From: DAOUJI01 sp965219565
Lineage (GTDB): Bacteria; Chloroflexota; Dehalococcoidia; Lucifugimonadales; JAGWBF01
Assembly (NCBI GenBank): GCA_965219565.1
Contig: OZ244780.1
Coordinates: 992,001 to 1,056,000 of the forward strand
Length of the DNA stretch: 64,000 nucleotides
Reading direction: 5' to 3'
Positions 7,360-14,694 of the stretch are shown piece by piece (the first letter of the stretch is position 1; each line of letters opens with the position of its first letter). Under the pieces are notes generated by a model. That model searched no databases, was not told the DNA's origin, and saw only the letters and a list, made by a program, of their open reading frames with translations. Made by a program: the position numbers and the translations under genes.

Positions 7360-8781
7360 CTACTGGAGCGGTTTCCCCGTAAAGCCCTCGTAACGTGTTA
7401 CGGCCCCCGCCTTCTCACTCCCTTTTATGAACCCAGAACCGATGTATATGTAACCGGGTGACGTGAGATAAAGCAGGTCCAGTGAACCGACTTCCTCGCC
7501 GTTGAGAAAGAGAGTGCCTTCACCGCCGTCGGCAATCAGTCTTAGGTGATTGCTCTCCCCGGCCTGAACATTCAGATTGGTGACATCGCCCTTGCCTATC
7601 AGATGCCGTTCACCGTCTCGATAAAGGTCCACATACCATCGTCGATTCACTTTACCGCCCACGAACACTCTTAGGTGCTCCTCGCCGGCGCGGATGATGA
7701 AGCCGTAGTCCCATTGGTGCGAGGTTATGGCATAGGGATTGAAGAAGGTCGCTTCAATCTCGAAATCAGCCAAGTATATTCCGGTCCGCCGGAGTAAACT
7801 CTTGGAATCATCAGGGTCGTGCTCCAGCTCACCGCTTAGAGGGCCGAAGTAGGTGGACTCTCCCTGGAGAAGAGTGGGCAGTCTCTTTTGCACAGTAGTT
7901 TCCAAGACAGCAAAGCCCATGTTCTCGGCGTAGTCCAGTTCATAAGAGACAATGCCCAGAATATCCCCGGACATCGATAGAATGGGACCGCCGCTGTTGC
8001 CTCGGTTGATTGCGCCATCAAATTGCAGAAACTCAATGTCCAGCAAGGTCGAATAACGGAACGCCGAGATTATGCCTTTCGTGACTGACGCCGCACCCGC
8101 CACGAAACTGCGTCCTGAATCTGTGTCGCGCGGCACTGCACTGTCTCTGGCGTACCCTATGGCTAAAGTTTCATCGCCGACGTTGAAAGTCTCAGAGTCA
8201 GCGAATTCCAAAGTGGAGAAGTCGCCGCAGCATATCTTGACCACCGCGAGGTCCCTGGCGAGGTCAAAGCTCACTACTTCTCCGGTGTAGTACGTCCGGT
8301 CATTCACCAAGACATACACTTCATCTTTGTAGCTTATAACGTGTTCACTGGTGAGCACGTAGCCTGTTTCACCTTCCGTTTGAAATAGGACCCCGGAACC
8401 TACGGTGTGCGAGGATACGATCTTAACGACGCTGGGTCGGACTCGCTCTATCATGGTGTTGAGTGGTTCGGGGTCCGGCTGTGAGTCAGGCTCCTCGGTT
8501 GATTCGGGAGACGGATCGTCTCCGGTTTGAACCTCGTCTCCAACGGGCTCACCAGAGAAGTAATTGGCCATGACCTCAACGGCCTGGTCTCTAGTGATGG
8601 TTCCTGCGAAATAGTCAGCGACCGCGGCTATTGCTTCATCCCTGTCTATGATGCCGTTGCCGTTGGTGTCATAGGAGCCGCTCACGTCCTCGTCAGCATA
8701 GGCGAGGCCAGGAGCGGTAAGCGCAATAAGGAGAACCAGCAGGGATGCGATGGGAGCCGCGAGGATGAATCTGGCAGGCAT
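7360..8781 (-). CDS. Secreted HtrA-like serine protease with EF-hand-like segment
   Basis: A 473-residue exported protein. Residues 1-29 are a signal peptide (LLVLLIALTAPGLAYA). Residues 38-80 contain a dockerin/EF-hand-like calcium loop, DTNGNGIIDRDEA, followed by a degenerate second copy. After an acidic linker comes a trypsin-fold domain of the S1C type with His147 (LTSEHVIS), Asp177 (ARDLAVVKI) and Ser263 (INRGNSGGPIL). The last 150 residues look like a LamG/concanavalin-like beta domain (VFVGGKVNRRWYVDLYRDG, LFLNGEEVGSL). There is no PDZ domain. The start ATG 8781 has GCAAGGGGG as ribosome-binding site, and this segment can pair with the upstream leader. Confidence 0.85.
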   Translation of the reverse strand: MPARFILAAPIASLLVLLIALTAPGLAYADEDVSGSYDTNGNGIIDRDEAIAAVADYFAGTITRDQAVEVMANYFSGEPVGDEVQTGDDPSPESTEEPDSQPDPEPLNTMIERVRPSVVKIVSSHTVGSGVLFQTEGETGYVLTSEHVISYKDEVYVLVNDRTYYTGEVVSFDLARDLAVVKICCGDFSTLEFADSETFNVGDETLAIGYARDSAVPRDTDSGRSFVAGAASVTKGIISAFRYSTLLDIEFLQFDGAINRGNSGGPILSMSGDILGIVSYELDYAENMGFAVLETTVQKRLPTLLQGESTYFGPLSGELEHDPDDSKSLLRRTGIYLADFEIEATFFNPYAITSHQWDYGFIIRAGEEHLRVFVGGKVNRRWYVDLYRDGERHLIGKGDVTNLNVQAGESNHLRLIADGGEGTLFLNGEEVGSLDLLYLTSPGYIYIGSGFIKGSEKAGAVTRYEGFTGKPLQ

Positions 8782-8786
8782 GGGAA

Positions 8787-8909
8787 CCCCCTTGCAAGTA
8801 GGATTTGGCTACTTGCTACAGCCGCCTAGTCCACGCATCAGCCTCGCAAGGGGGCGCGCAGGCCAAACCCTCATGAGCTGATGCGGATGATGATGACCAG
8901 GGCTGTAGC
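8787..8909 (-). ncRNA. Candidate structured leader (riboswitch-like) of the protease gene
   Basis: Read on the minus strand towards the protease start: GCTACAGCC (8909-8901) pairs with GGCTGTAGC (8823-8815); inside it CGCATCAGC (8885-8877) pairs with GCTGATGCG (8842-8834); then a hairpin GCAAGTAG-CCAAATC-CTACTTGC (8816-8794) precedes AAGGGGG and ATG. The large inner loop holds GGTTTGG, which can kiss the CCAAATC hairpin loop, and CCCCCTTGC (8854-8846), exactly complementary to GCAAGGGGG (8795-8787) that contains the ribosome-binding site. I recognise no known riboswitch class. All helices are read directly; function is inference. Confidence 0.6.
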
Positions 8910-9077
8910 GTCGGGAGTCTAGCAGAAAAGGGGGCAGCCGTGTGGGACGTATGTTCTATCCAGGTTCAGTCAAGAGTAGTAGTGTTTTGCACTTCCCTCG
9001 AAGGGGGAGTTACGGTTGTGGGCAGGCCATTTTCAACAGAGTGAACGTCATAGCCGCCAAGTTGAACATGGTCCCTG
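8910..9077. other. Intergenic region between the protease leader and the hydrolase gene
   Basis: No gene seen. A minus-strand TGC-TAGACT (extended -10-like, TAGACT at 8921-8916) lies so that a transcript would start near 8909, at the first helix of the leader. GTTTTGCACTT at 8984-8994 is an inverted copy of AAGTGCAAAAC at 5655-5665. Confidence 0.4.
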
Positions 9078-9779
9078 TTATGCCTCTCTTAGCTTCTCAG
9101 GTATCCAGGTGCGGAGGAGGCCACGCAGCTCGTCAGATGATTCCCTGAGCCCGTGTTCGGTGTCGGGGTATAGAACAAGCTCCTTGGGTTCTCCGGACCA
9201 GGCATAGATTTGCTCAGCGCACCTGGGCGGCAGGCGCGTGTCGGCCAGTCCATGCACCACGAGAATGGGACGCGGAGCTATCTCCCCGGCGTTTTGTGCG
9301 CCGTAGGTCTGAGGCGACAGTGACACGACGGCGCTGGCGATCGGGTTTAAAGCCGCAGCCGCTATCACTACAGCCCCACCAAAGGAATGGCCGACCACCG
9401 CCGTCCGGGCACAGCCGATGCCTTTCAGGAAGGAGAGGCCCACCAGTGTGTCCAACACTGATTCAGGGAACACACTGGGTTGCCTGTAGTTGAGCCTCAG
9501 GGAGACAATGCCCTGGGAGGTGAGCTCTTCCGACATGTCTCCGTAGACGTTGTAGGCGGGGCCGGTGTATCCGCCCCGGGCCCCAGCAACCCACAGGACT
9601 CCGCCAGCGCTCTGGTCCTGGCCCCTGTGCAGAATTCCAGGCAGAGGGCCGCGGCTGGTGTGGATGACTATGCCCTCTCCAGCGTCTCCTTCATGGGGAG
9701 GACCGGAGTCCACCCTGAGAATGTCGGCGCGGAGTTCGCCGGAGTCCTGGCCAGGCGGTTGGTTGAACGGTTGGGTCAC
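9078..9779 (-). CDS. Alpha/beta hydrolase, dienelactone-hydrolase-like
   Basis: A protein of about 233 residues with the hydrolase-fold nucleophile elbow VVGHSFGGAVV, an acid in HGLADTRLPP and a His in DTEHGLRE, giving a full Ser-Asp-His triad. An oxyanion strand is VLWVAGARGGY. The frame is open to an ATG at 9902, but that would overlap the divergent cysteine-cluster gene; GTG 9779 is my choice, with an upstream GGGACAGAG as weak ribosome-binding site. Substrate unknown; esterase, lactonase or peptidase are all possible. Confidence 0.75.
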   Translation of the reverse strand: MTQPFNQPPGQDSGELRADILRVDSGPPHEGDAGEGIVIHTSRGPLPGILHRGQDQSAGGVLWVAGARGGYTGPAYNVYGDMSEELTSQGIVSLRLNYRQPSVFPESVLDTLVGLSFLKGIGCARTAVVGHSFGGAVVIAAAALNPIASAVVSLSPQTYGAQNAGEIAPRPILVVHGLADTRLPPRCAEQIYAWSGEPKELVLYPDTEHGLRESSDELRGLLRTWIPEKLREA

Positions 9780-9892
9780 GCACTCTGTCCCAGGTAAGGT
9801 TAAAGGGATGCTAGCGCCGGTGTTGCGGGGCGTCAAACTTGGGTCGAGACGCAGGCTCCGAGATGGGTGTACAATTGAGGAAGGAGAGAGGC

Positions 9893-10231
9893 ATGGCGCC
9901 ACATATTCTTCCAGAACTAACCCCTGAAGAGGCGTCCCGGACCTGCATGGAGGAATGCCACGGGATGTGCTGCAGGGGTCCGATTGTGTTGCTGCTGGAG
10001 TGGGACGAGGTGGACCGGTTCCTGGGCTCCGCCAGGGACCTTGGCGTCTCTCCGGTGGTCGTCCAGGACCAGTATGGCTCAGGATGGGTGCGTTTCACCG
10101 ATCACCAGGGTGACCGCTGCCCGATGCTTGACCCGGAAACGTGGGCTTGTCGTATATACGACAGCCGTCCCCAAAGGTGCAGGGACTTTCCTGAAAAGAA
10201 GACGCCGGGTTGCGCCATATCCGGGGGTTGA
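9893..10231 (+). CDS. YkgJ-type cysteine-cluster protein
   Basis: A 112-residue protein of the zinc/iron-chelating YkgJ/UPF0153 group: CMEECHGMCCRGP near the N-terminus, then RCPML, ACRIYDSRPQRCRDFP and a final PGC. The Cys spacing and the IYDSRPQRCRDFP signature are diagnostic. AAGGAGAGAGGC directly before ATG 9893 fixes the start over the longer open frame from 9839. The exact role of this family is not settled; metal binding is inferred. Confidence 0.85.
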   Translation: MAPHILPELTPEEASRTCMEECHGMCCRGPIVLLLEWDEVDRFLGSARDLGVSPVVVQDQYGSGWVRFTDHQGDRCPMLDPETWACRIYDSRPQRCRDFPEKKTPGCAISGG

Positions 10232-10254
10232 TTTAAGGCCCTGTTTGGCCCGGA

Positions 10255-10575
10255 CTACTCTACGGGCATCCCGTCGTCAATCCACCTCTCGATTTCCTGG
10301 ACCTCCCATTCCTTGAGGAAGGGTCCACCCCGGGGCATCTTCGGGATGGAGCCTATGCCCTTCCTGAGAAAGACCACGAGGAAGGTTTCCTTGCCGGGCA
10401 CTCCCGGCTCGATGAGTTGGCGTCCGTAGGGCTTGTTGGCCGCCAACTCCTCAGGCGTGTCCCACCAGTAGTCATGGATGCCGGGCGCAGGCTCTCCGTG
10501 CCTTGCGATCCAGCGTTCCATGATGCCGTCCAAAAGCTCCTTGACCCTGGGCCACGTGACTCTATCGTCGGCCAT
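10255..10575 (-). CDS. Small protein resembling a cytochrome c fold without haem motif
   Basis: A 106-residue protein without signal peptide. The C-terminal EWEVQEIERWIDDGMPVE and the FLRKGIGSIPKMPRGG segment look like the last helix and Met-loop region of class I cytochrome c or c-like domains, but there is no CxxCH, so haem attachment is not expected. It follows the NHL gene on the same strand across a strong palindrome (10606-10634). Function unknown. Confidence 0.6.
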   Translation of the reverse strand: MADDRVTWPRVKELLDGIMERWIARHGEPAPGIHDYWWDTPEELAANKPYGRQLIEPGVPGKETFLVVFLRKGIGSIPKMPRGGPFLKEWEVQEIERWIDDGMPVE

Positions 10576-10605
10576 TCTGTTTCCTCACGGCAAGCACCTG
10601 AACGT

Positions 10606-10634
10606 GAAAGTCCCCCGACTGTCGGGGGACTTTC
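10606..10634. terminator. Perfect 14-bp palindrome, probable transcription terminator
   Basis: GAAAGTCCCCCGAC and GTCGGGGGACTTTC flank a single T at 10620. It lies between the NHL-protein gene and the next minus-strand gene. Both ends carry short A/T runs (GAAAG and CTTTC), so it could stop transcripts in both directions, though there is no long U-run. Confidence 0.5.
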
Positions 10635-10664
10635 ATTGGCTTTGCAGCATTGGGGACAGGGCGG

Positions 10665-11741
10665 CTAGTAGTCTTCTTTCTGGTAGATCTGTATGCGTGA
10701 CCGGTTGGTATCCAGGATGAAGATGCGCCCGTTGTCGTCGATCATTATCGCCTTGGGCCGCCACATCTTGCGCTCCATTGTGAGGTCGCGCACCAGCTTG
10801 CGCATTCTCAGGTGGTCCGGATTGGCGTTGAGCTTCTCATGGCCCCACTTGGACAGGCCGGCCTCGCCGGTCAGCGAGGTGATGTAGCGTCCGTCGGGCG
10901 AAAGGACTTCCACCCGGTCGTTGCGCCAGTCGCATACGTACACGTCGCCGTACTTGTCGACAGCTACTCCCGTGGGACGGTCGAACTGTCCCGGGGGCAT
11001 GGCCTGCCTGGGCTCGTCGCTGAAAACTTTGTCCACGCCTATCTGGACGCTAAGGACGTACTGTTGGCTGTCGGCTTCGGACATCTCCGTGTGGGGAGCG
11101 CCGAACTCGGCCAGGTACTCGCCGTCAGGCGAGAACTTCTGGACCCGGTCGTTGCGCCAGTCGCATACGTACACGTCCCCGTTGTGGTCGATGGTCAGGC
11201 CCCAGGGCAGGTTGAACTGCCCCGGCCCGGTCCCGTGGGACCCCCAGGCCGCCAGGAACTTGCCGTCCTTGGTGAACTTCTGCACCCTGTGGTTGGCGCT
11301 GTCCACCATAATCATGTTTCCGTCTGCGTCGAAGCGTATGCCCGACGGCTTGTTGATTTGGCCCTCTTCCGAGCCGGGGACTCCCCACTTGTCCAGGAAG
11401 CCGCCGTCCTTGTCGAATATGGAAATGCGGTTCAGGGCCTCGTCGGCCAAGTAGACGTTGTCGTCTTTGTCCAGGGCGATGGAGGTGGGCCAGACCATGT
11501 CGCCGTCCCCGTCCCCGAACTTGCTGAACTCTCCGACGAAGTCCTCGTCCGGCGTCACCATGGTGACCCGGACTCCGTCAGGGCGGTACTCCCAGCACCG
11601 GCTGGGCACGTATATGATTCCCTCGGAGGACATGGCCATGTCCATGGGCTGCCTGAACCCAGAGCCCGAGAACTCGGCCCTGCCGATAGTGTGGTCATAG
11701 GTGAATACGCGGTCTGTTATTCCAAAGAAGAAGCTTGACAT
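10665..11741 (-). CDS. NHL-repeat beta-propeller protein
   Basis: A 358-residue protein built of NHL repeats: each blade shows the pattern of P-x-G-[IV]-x-[FVI]-D-x-x-G-[ND]-[VM]-[YI]-[VI]-x-[DC]-x-x-N-x-R-[VI]-x-x-[FV], for example DGNMIMVDSANHRVQKF and two copies of GDVYVCDWRNDRV. About six blades fit a closed propeller. No signal peptide is seen with start ATG 11741, which has GGAGAG five bases upstream; the frame extends to 12041 but into the neighbouring gene. Such proteins bind or sense ligands; no catalytic residues are evident. It follows the DUF1501/DUF1800 genes and may share their transcript. Confidence 0.85.
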   Translation of the reverse strand: MSSFFFGITDRVFTYDHTIGRAEFSGSGFRQPMDMAMSSEGIIYVPSRCWEYRPDGVRVTMVTPDEDFVGEFSKFGDGDGDMVWPTSIALDKDDNVYLADEALNRISIFDKDGGFLDKWGVPGSEEGQINKPSGIRFDADGNMIMVDSANHRVQKFTKDGKFLAAWGSHGTGPGQFNLPWGLTIDHNGDVYVCDWRNDRVQKFSPDGEYLAEFGAPHTEMSEADSQQYVLSVQIGVDKVFSDEPRQAMPPGQFDRPTGVAVDKYGDVYVCDWRNDRVEVLSPDGRYITSLTGEAGLSKWGHEKLNANPDHLRMRKLVRDLTMERKMWRPKAIMIDDNGRIFILDTNRSRIQIYQKEDY

Positions 11742-11839
11742 GCTAACTCTCCACTGTCGGGACGGTTTCCCGATGTACACCATGATGGACGGCAGGGAAG
11801 ACGGATCTCCCCTGCCGCCTTTTGTTCCGGTCTTCGCGC

Positions 11840-12982
11840 CTAGAGGAAGTCGATCTGCTCGAAGTTGCCGTTGACGATGGGCTGAGGCTCCAATCCAAAC
11901 CACTTGTCCAGGATGGTGGAGTATACGCTGCGGAAGTCCACAGTGTGCATCAGGTCCCCGCCGTCTTCCAGGTCGGCTTCCTTCAGGGAGGGGTACTCGC
12001 CGTACAGTCCGCCCTTTACGTGGTCGCCGATGACGAAGCACACGCTGCCTGTGCCGTGGTCGGTCCCGCCTCCGTTGTCCTTGGCCCTGCGTCCGAACTC
12101 GCTGAACAGGAGCAGGACGACTTCTTCACCCTGGTTGTGCTCTCGAAGGTCGTCGTAGAAGTCTGAGACGGTCCGGGAGACCTCGCGCCACAGGCGGGCC
12201 TGGTTGCCGGCCTGGCTGGCGTGGGTGTCAAAGGAGTTGTATGGGGACGTGGTGTAGAGCACCCTGGTCCCAAGCTCGGCGAAGTGGACCTGCGCGATGC
12301 CGCGCATTCCCTGGGCGATGGGGAAGTGACCGTATTCCACGGTGGACTCGTACCGTTCGGGGGCGATTTTCAGAATGTCGGCGCCCTTGAGGGCCGAACG
12401 GCCCGTTTCCCAGATGTAGTCCATCACGGGGCCGGAGCCGATGGCCGGGGAGTACATCCTGCTGAAGGTCTCGAGGGCCTGGGACCGCTGGTCCTGGCCG
12501 TCGATTCCCGTAAGCACGCCGTACGTTTCTATGTTGGAGACTGACGCCACGGGGACACCCGGGGCCACCAGGGCCCTGGGGAGTCCGCGCCCAAAGTTAA
12601 CTCCGGTCAGGACGTTCTCACCGTTGGGGTCAATGTCGCGGATGGACCTTCCGAGCCAGCCTTCCTGTCCGATGATGTCCGGCTCGCAGGTGTGCCAGAT
12701 GTCCATGGAGCGGAAGTGGGAGCGGCTGGGGTGGGGGTATCCGACGCCCTGAATCACCGCCACGTTGCCCTCGTCGTACATGTCCTTGAGCTCGGTCATG
12801 CTGGGGTGGAAGCCCACCTCGTCGTTTATCTTGAGGACCTGGTCTTCCTGCACCCCAAGAGTGCGCCGGTAGTCGTAGTAGTTCGAGTTGGTGTACGGCA
12901 CAAGGGTGTTGAGCCCGTCGTTTCCACCGGACATGGAGAGGACTACCAAGACTCGTTCTCTGCCGTTGCCGTTTCCTGCCAT
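11840..12982 (-). CDS. DUF1501 domain protein
   Basis: A 380-residue member of the DUF1501 group (sulfatase/alkaline-phosphatase fold). It starts with LVVLSMSGGNDGLNTLVPY and has GYPHPSRSHFRSMDIW, YNSFDTHASQAGNQ and LLLFSEFGRR, all typical of the family; the GTDHG motif follows. No Tat or Sec signal is seen, unlike many homologues that carry a twin-arginine leader. It lies 20 bases after the DUF1800 gene, the usual partner. Biochemical function is not established for the family. Confidence 0.9.
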   Translation of the reverse strand: MAGNGNGRERVLVVLSMSGGNDGLNTLVPYTNSNYYDYRRTLGVQEDQVLKINDEVGFHPSMTELKDMYDEGNVAVIQGVGYPHPSRSHFRSMDIWHTCEPDIIGQEGWLGRSIRDIDPNGENVLTGVNFGRGLPRALVAPGVPVASVSNIETYGVLTGIDGQDQRSQALETFSRMYSPAIGSGPVMDYIWETGRSALKGADILKIAPERYESTVEYGHFPIAQGMRGIAQVHFAELGTRVLYTTSPYNSFDTHASQAGNQARLWREVSRTVSDFYDDLREHNQGEEVVLLLFSEFGRRAKDNGGGTDHGTGSVCFVIGDHVKGGLYGEYPSLKEADLEDGGDLMHTVDFRSVYSTILDKWFGLEPQPIVNGNFEQIDFL

Positions 12983-13002
12983 GATTCCTCCTCGTGGTTA
13001 AC

Positions 13003-14421
13003 CTATGCGTATTGGTATTCTGCGGTGGCTGAAATCAGCTGGAGCATCTCCACCACCCGGTCCGCGAACATGCCCCGTGCCTCTTCGGAGTCTCGCTTGA
13101 GTTCTCCGCCGGCGGAGGCGTATTCAACCAGGGACTTGCGGGTGTCGCCCTGGACCTCGATGGGCCCCATCAGGTCAAGACAACCGTCCACGAAATCTTC
13201 GGCAGCCATGGGCGTCGTGCCGTCGCTGAGCCGGTCGATGATCAACTGCACGCCAGGGGCTCTCTGAGATATCTGGTCGGCGACGAAGTTGATTCGCTCG
13301 ACCAGGGTGCCGCTGTCTATCCATTCCCTTCCGGTGTGCCATCCCTCAACGGAGGGTGGGTTCATCAGGTCCTGCCCCATGTAGGTGCATTCCTGCATTA
13401 TCTCGAACATGCCGCGCTTTATGTCTCCCTGGTGGTCCTTGGTCAGCCTGACCGTCCCTATCACCACCTCGGCGGGGCTCTTCACCTTCTGGAACTGGGC
13501 CTCTTTGAAGAACTCCGAGTTGAACAGCGTCCTGTATACGGGCCGCATCTCGTAGTCGTTGTCAATTATGGCCTTTTCCAGGGTTTGGATGGCCTCGACG
13601 TCCCTGGGAGCCGTGTCCTTCCATGCGGGCACCTGGGGCTCGTCGGCAACGAAGAAGTTGTAGAGGTGGCGGGCGATGAACCTGGCCGTTCCGGGCTGGC
13701 GGAGGATGATGTCGATCACGTCTTCGCCGTTCCAGCGGCCGGTCTCTCCCAGTAGGGTCTTCTCGCTGTCGTCGTGGTCGGCGGGGTCGTATCGGAACTT
13801 CCACAAGGCCCGTCCGTACGGGTAGGTGGGGTATGTGGGCTCGATGTTCCAACCCGTGAAGGCCCTGGAAGCGGCCTTTACGTCGTCCTCGGTGTAGTTG
13901 AAGTCGCCGTCCATGCCCACGCCGAGGGAGAACAGTTCCAGAAGCTCACGGCCAAAGTTCTCGTTGATGTTGCCCTTGTGGTTGTCGTTGTTGTCCAGGT
14001 AATAGACCATCGTGGGGTGTTTGGACAACTCCACCAGCAGGGTGCGGAAGTTCCCGAAGGCGAATTGCCGGAAGAGGTCGATGTTGTAGCTCATCATCCG
14101 GCCGTGGTCGATCTTGGCGAAGCCCGTGCACAGAATGCCGTGCCAGAACAAGACGACCTTCTCCTGGAAGGGACGCTGTGTGGTGCACATCCGGTAGGCC
14201 CAGCCTTGCTGATTGGCCTCGATTCCGGCCAGTTCACCATACTCGGGGACGTAGCGCTCCATCAGGTCGAACTCTACGTCGGGCTGCCCCTCGGGGTGAA
14301 TCAGCTCCTCGACCGTAGCTTCATAGCCTTTGGCCACGCGGGCTTCCAGCTCGTCTCTGGTGGCTCCGAACCCGGCCCTACGCATGAGGTGGGCCATTAA
14401 TGCAATGTCCTTATCAGGCAT
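13003..14421 (-). CDS. DUF1800 domain protein
   Basis: A 472-residue member of the DUF1800 family, recognised from LMRRAGFGATRDELEAR at the N-terminus, FWHGILCTGFAKI, the EN-x-ARELLELFSLGV-like NENFGRELLELFSLGVG, the segment RAFTGWNIE and the C-terminal NPPSVEGWHTGREWI. It is first in the minus-strand run DUF1800-DUF1501-NHL. The DUF1800/DUF1501 pairing is widespread in bacteria; its role is unknown. The start ATG 14421 has AAGGAGGCGTCT just upstream. Confidence 0.9.
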   Translation of the reverse strand: MPDKDIALMAHLMRRAGFGATRDELEARVAKGYEATVEELIHPEGQPDVEFDLMERYVPEYGELAGIEANQQGWAYRMCTTQRPFQEKVVLFWHGILCTGFAKIDHGRMMSYNIDLFRQFAFGNFRTLLVELSKHPTMVYYLDNNDNHKGNINENFGRELLELFSLGVGMDGDFNYTEDDVKAASRAFTGWNIEPTYPTYPYGRALWKFRYDPADHDDSEKTLLGETGRWNGEDVIDIILRQPGTARFIARHLYNFFVADEPQVPAWKDTAPRDVEAIQTLEKAIIDNDYEMRPVYRTLFNSEFFKEAQFQKVKSPAEVVIGTVRLTKDHQGDIKRGMFEIMQECTYMGQDLMNPPSVEGWHTGREWIDSGTLVERINFVADQISQRAPGVQLIIDRLSDGTTPMAAEDFVDGCLDLMGPIEVQGDTRKSLVEYASAGGELKRDSEEARGMFADRVVEMLQLISATAEYQYA

Positions 14422-14443
14422 AGACGCCTCCTTTCGTCATAAC

Positions 14444-14470
14444 CAATCGCGGTTAAGTATACAATCGCGG
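14444..14470. promoter_or_regulatory. Direct repeat near the DUF1800 promoter
   Basis: CAATCGCGG occurs at 14444-14452 and again at 14462-14470, an 18-base period, 25-50 bases upstream of the DUF1800 start. Between them on the minus strand lies TATACT, a possible -10 box. This could be a regulator site; no regulator is known. Confidence 0.35.
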
Positions 14471-14650
14471 AGAAAGGGAGTAAAGCAGGGGAAAACAGGG
14501 CTAAACTGCCCTATGCCTCCAACGAGAGCGTTCCATCGATTCTCTCATTAGAATCATTATTGGAAGTTTAGTTTCTGACGGCTCCTTTGTCAATGTGGCT
14601 TGGGCCTTCATGCGAGTCCTTTCGATTGTCTCTGGCCACTCCTTCGTTCC

Positions 14651-14675
14651 GTTCGGCCTGAGCTTGGCGAAGGCC
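14651..14675. repeat. Dispersed hairpin repeat, family TTCGSCCTGAG
   Basis: GTTCGGCCT-GAGCTTGGCGA-AGGCC. A second copy at 22065-22089 matches at 20 of 25 positions, and the stem changes in a compensatory way (GGCCT/AGGCC here, GCCCT/AGGGC there). It sits in the gap after cobQ. Confidence 0.6.
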
Positions 14676-14694
14676 CTCTAGCTTCGCCCGCCGC

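Noticed and set aside
10665..12041. Long version of the NHL protein (458 residues)
   Set aside because: The first 100 residues read the DUF1501 gene in another frame; ATG 11741 has a good site and fits the fold.
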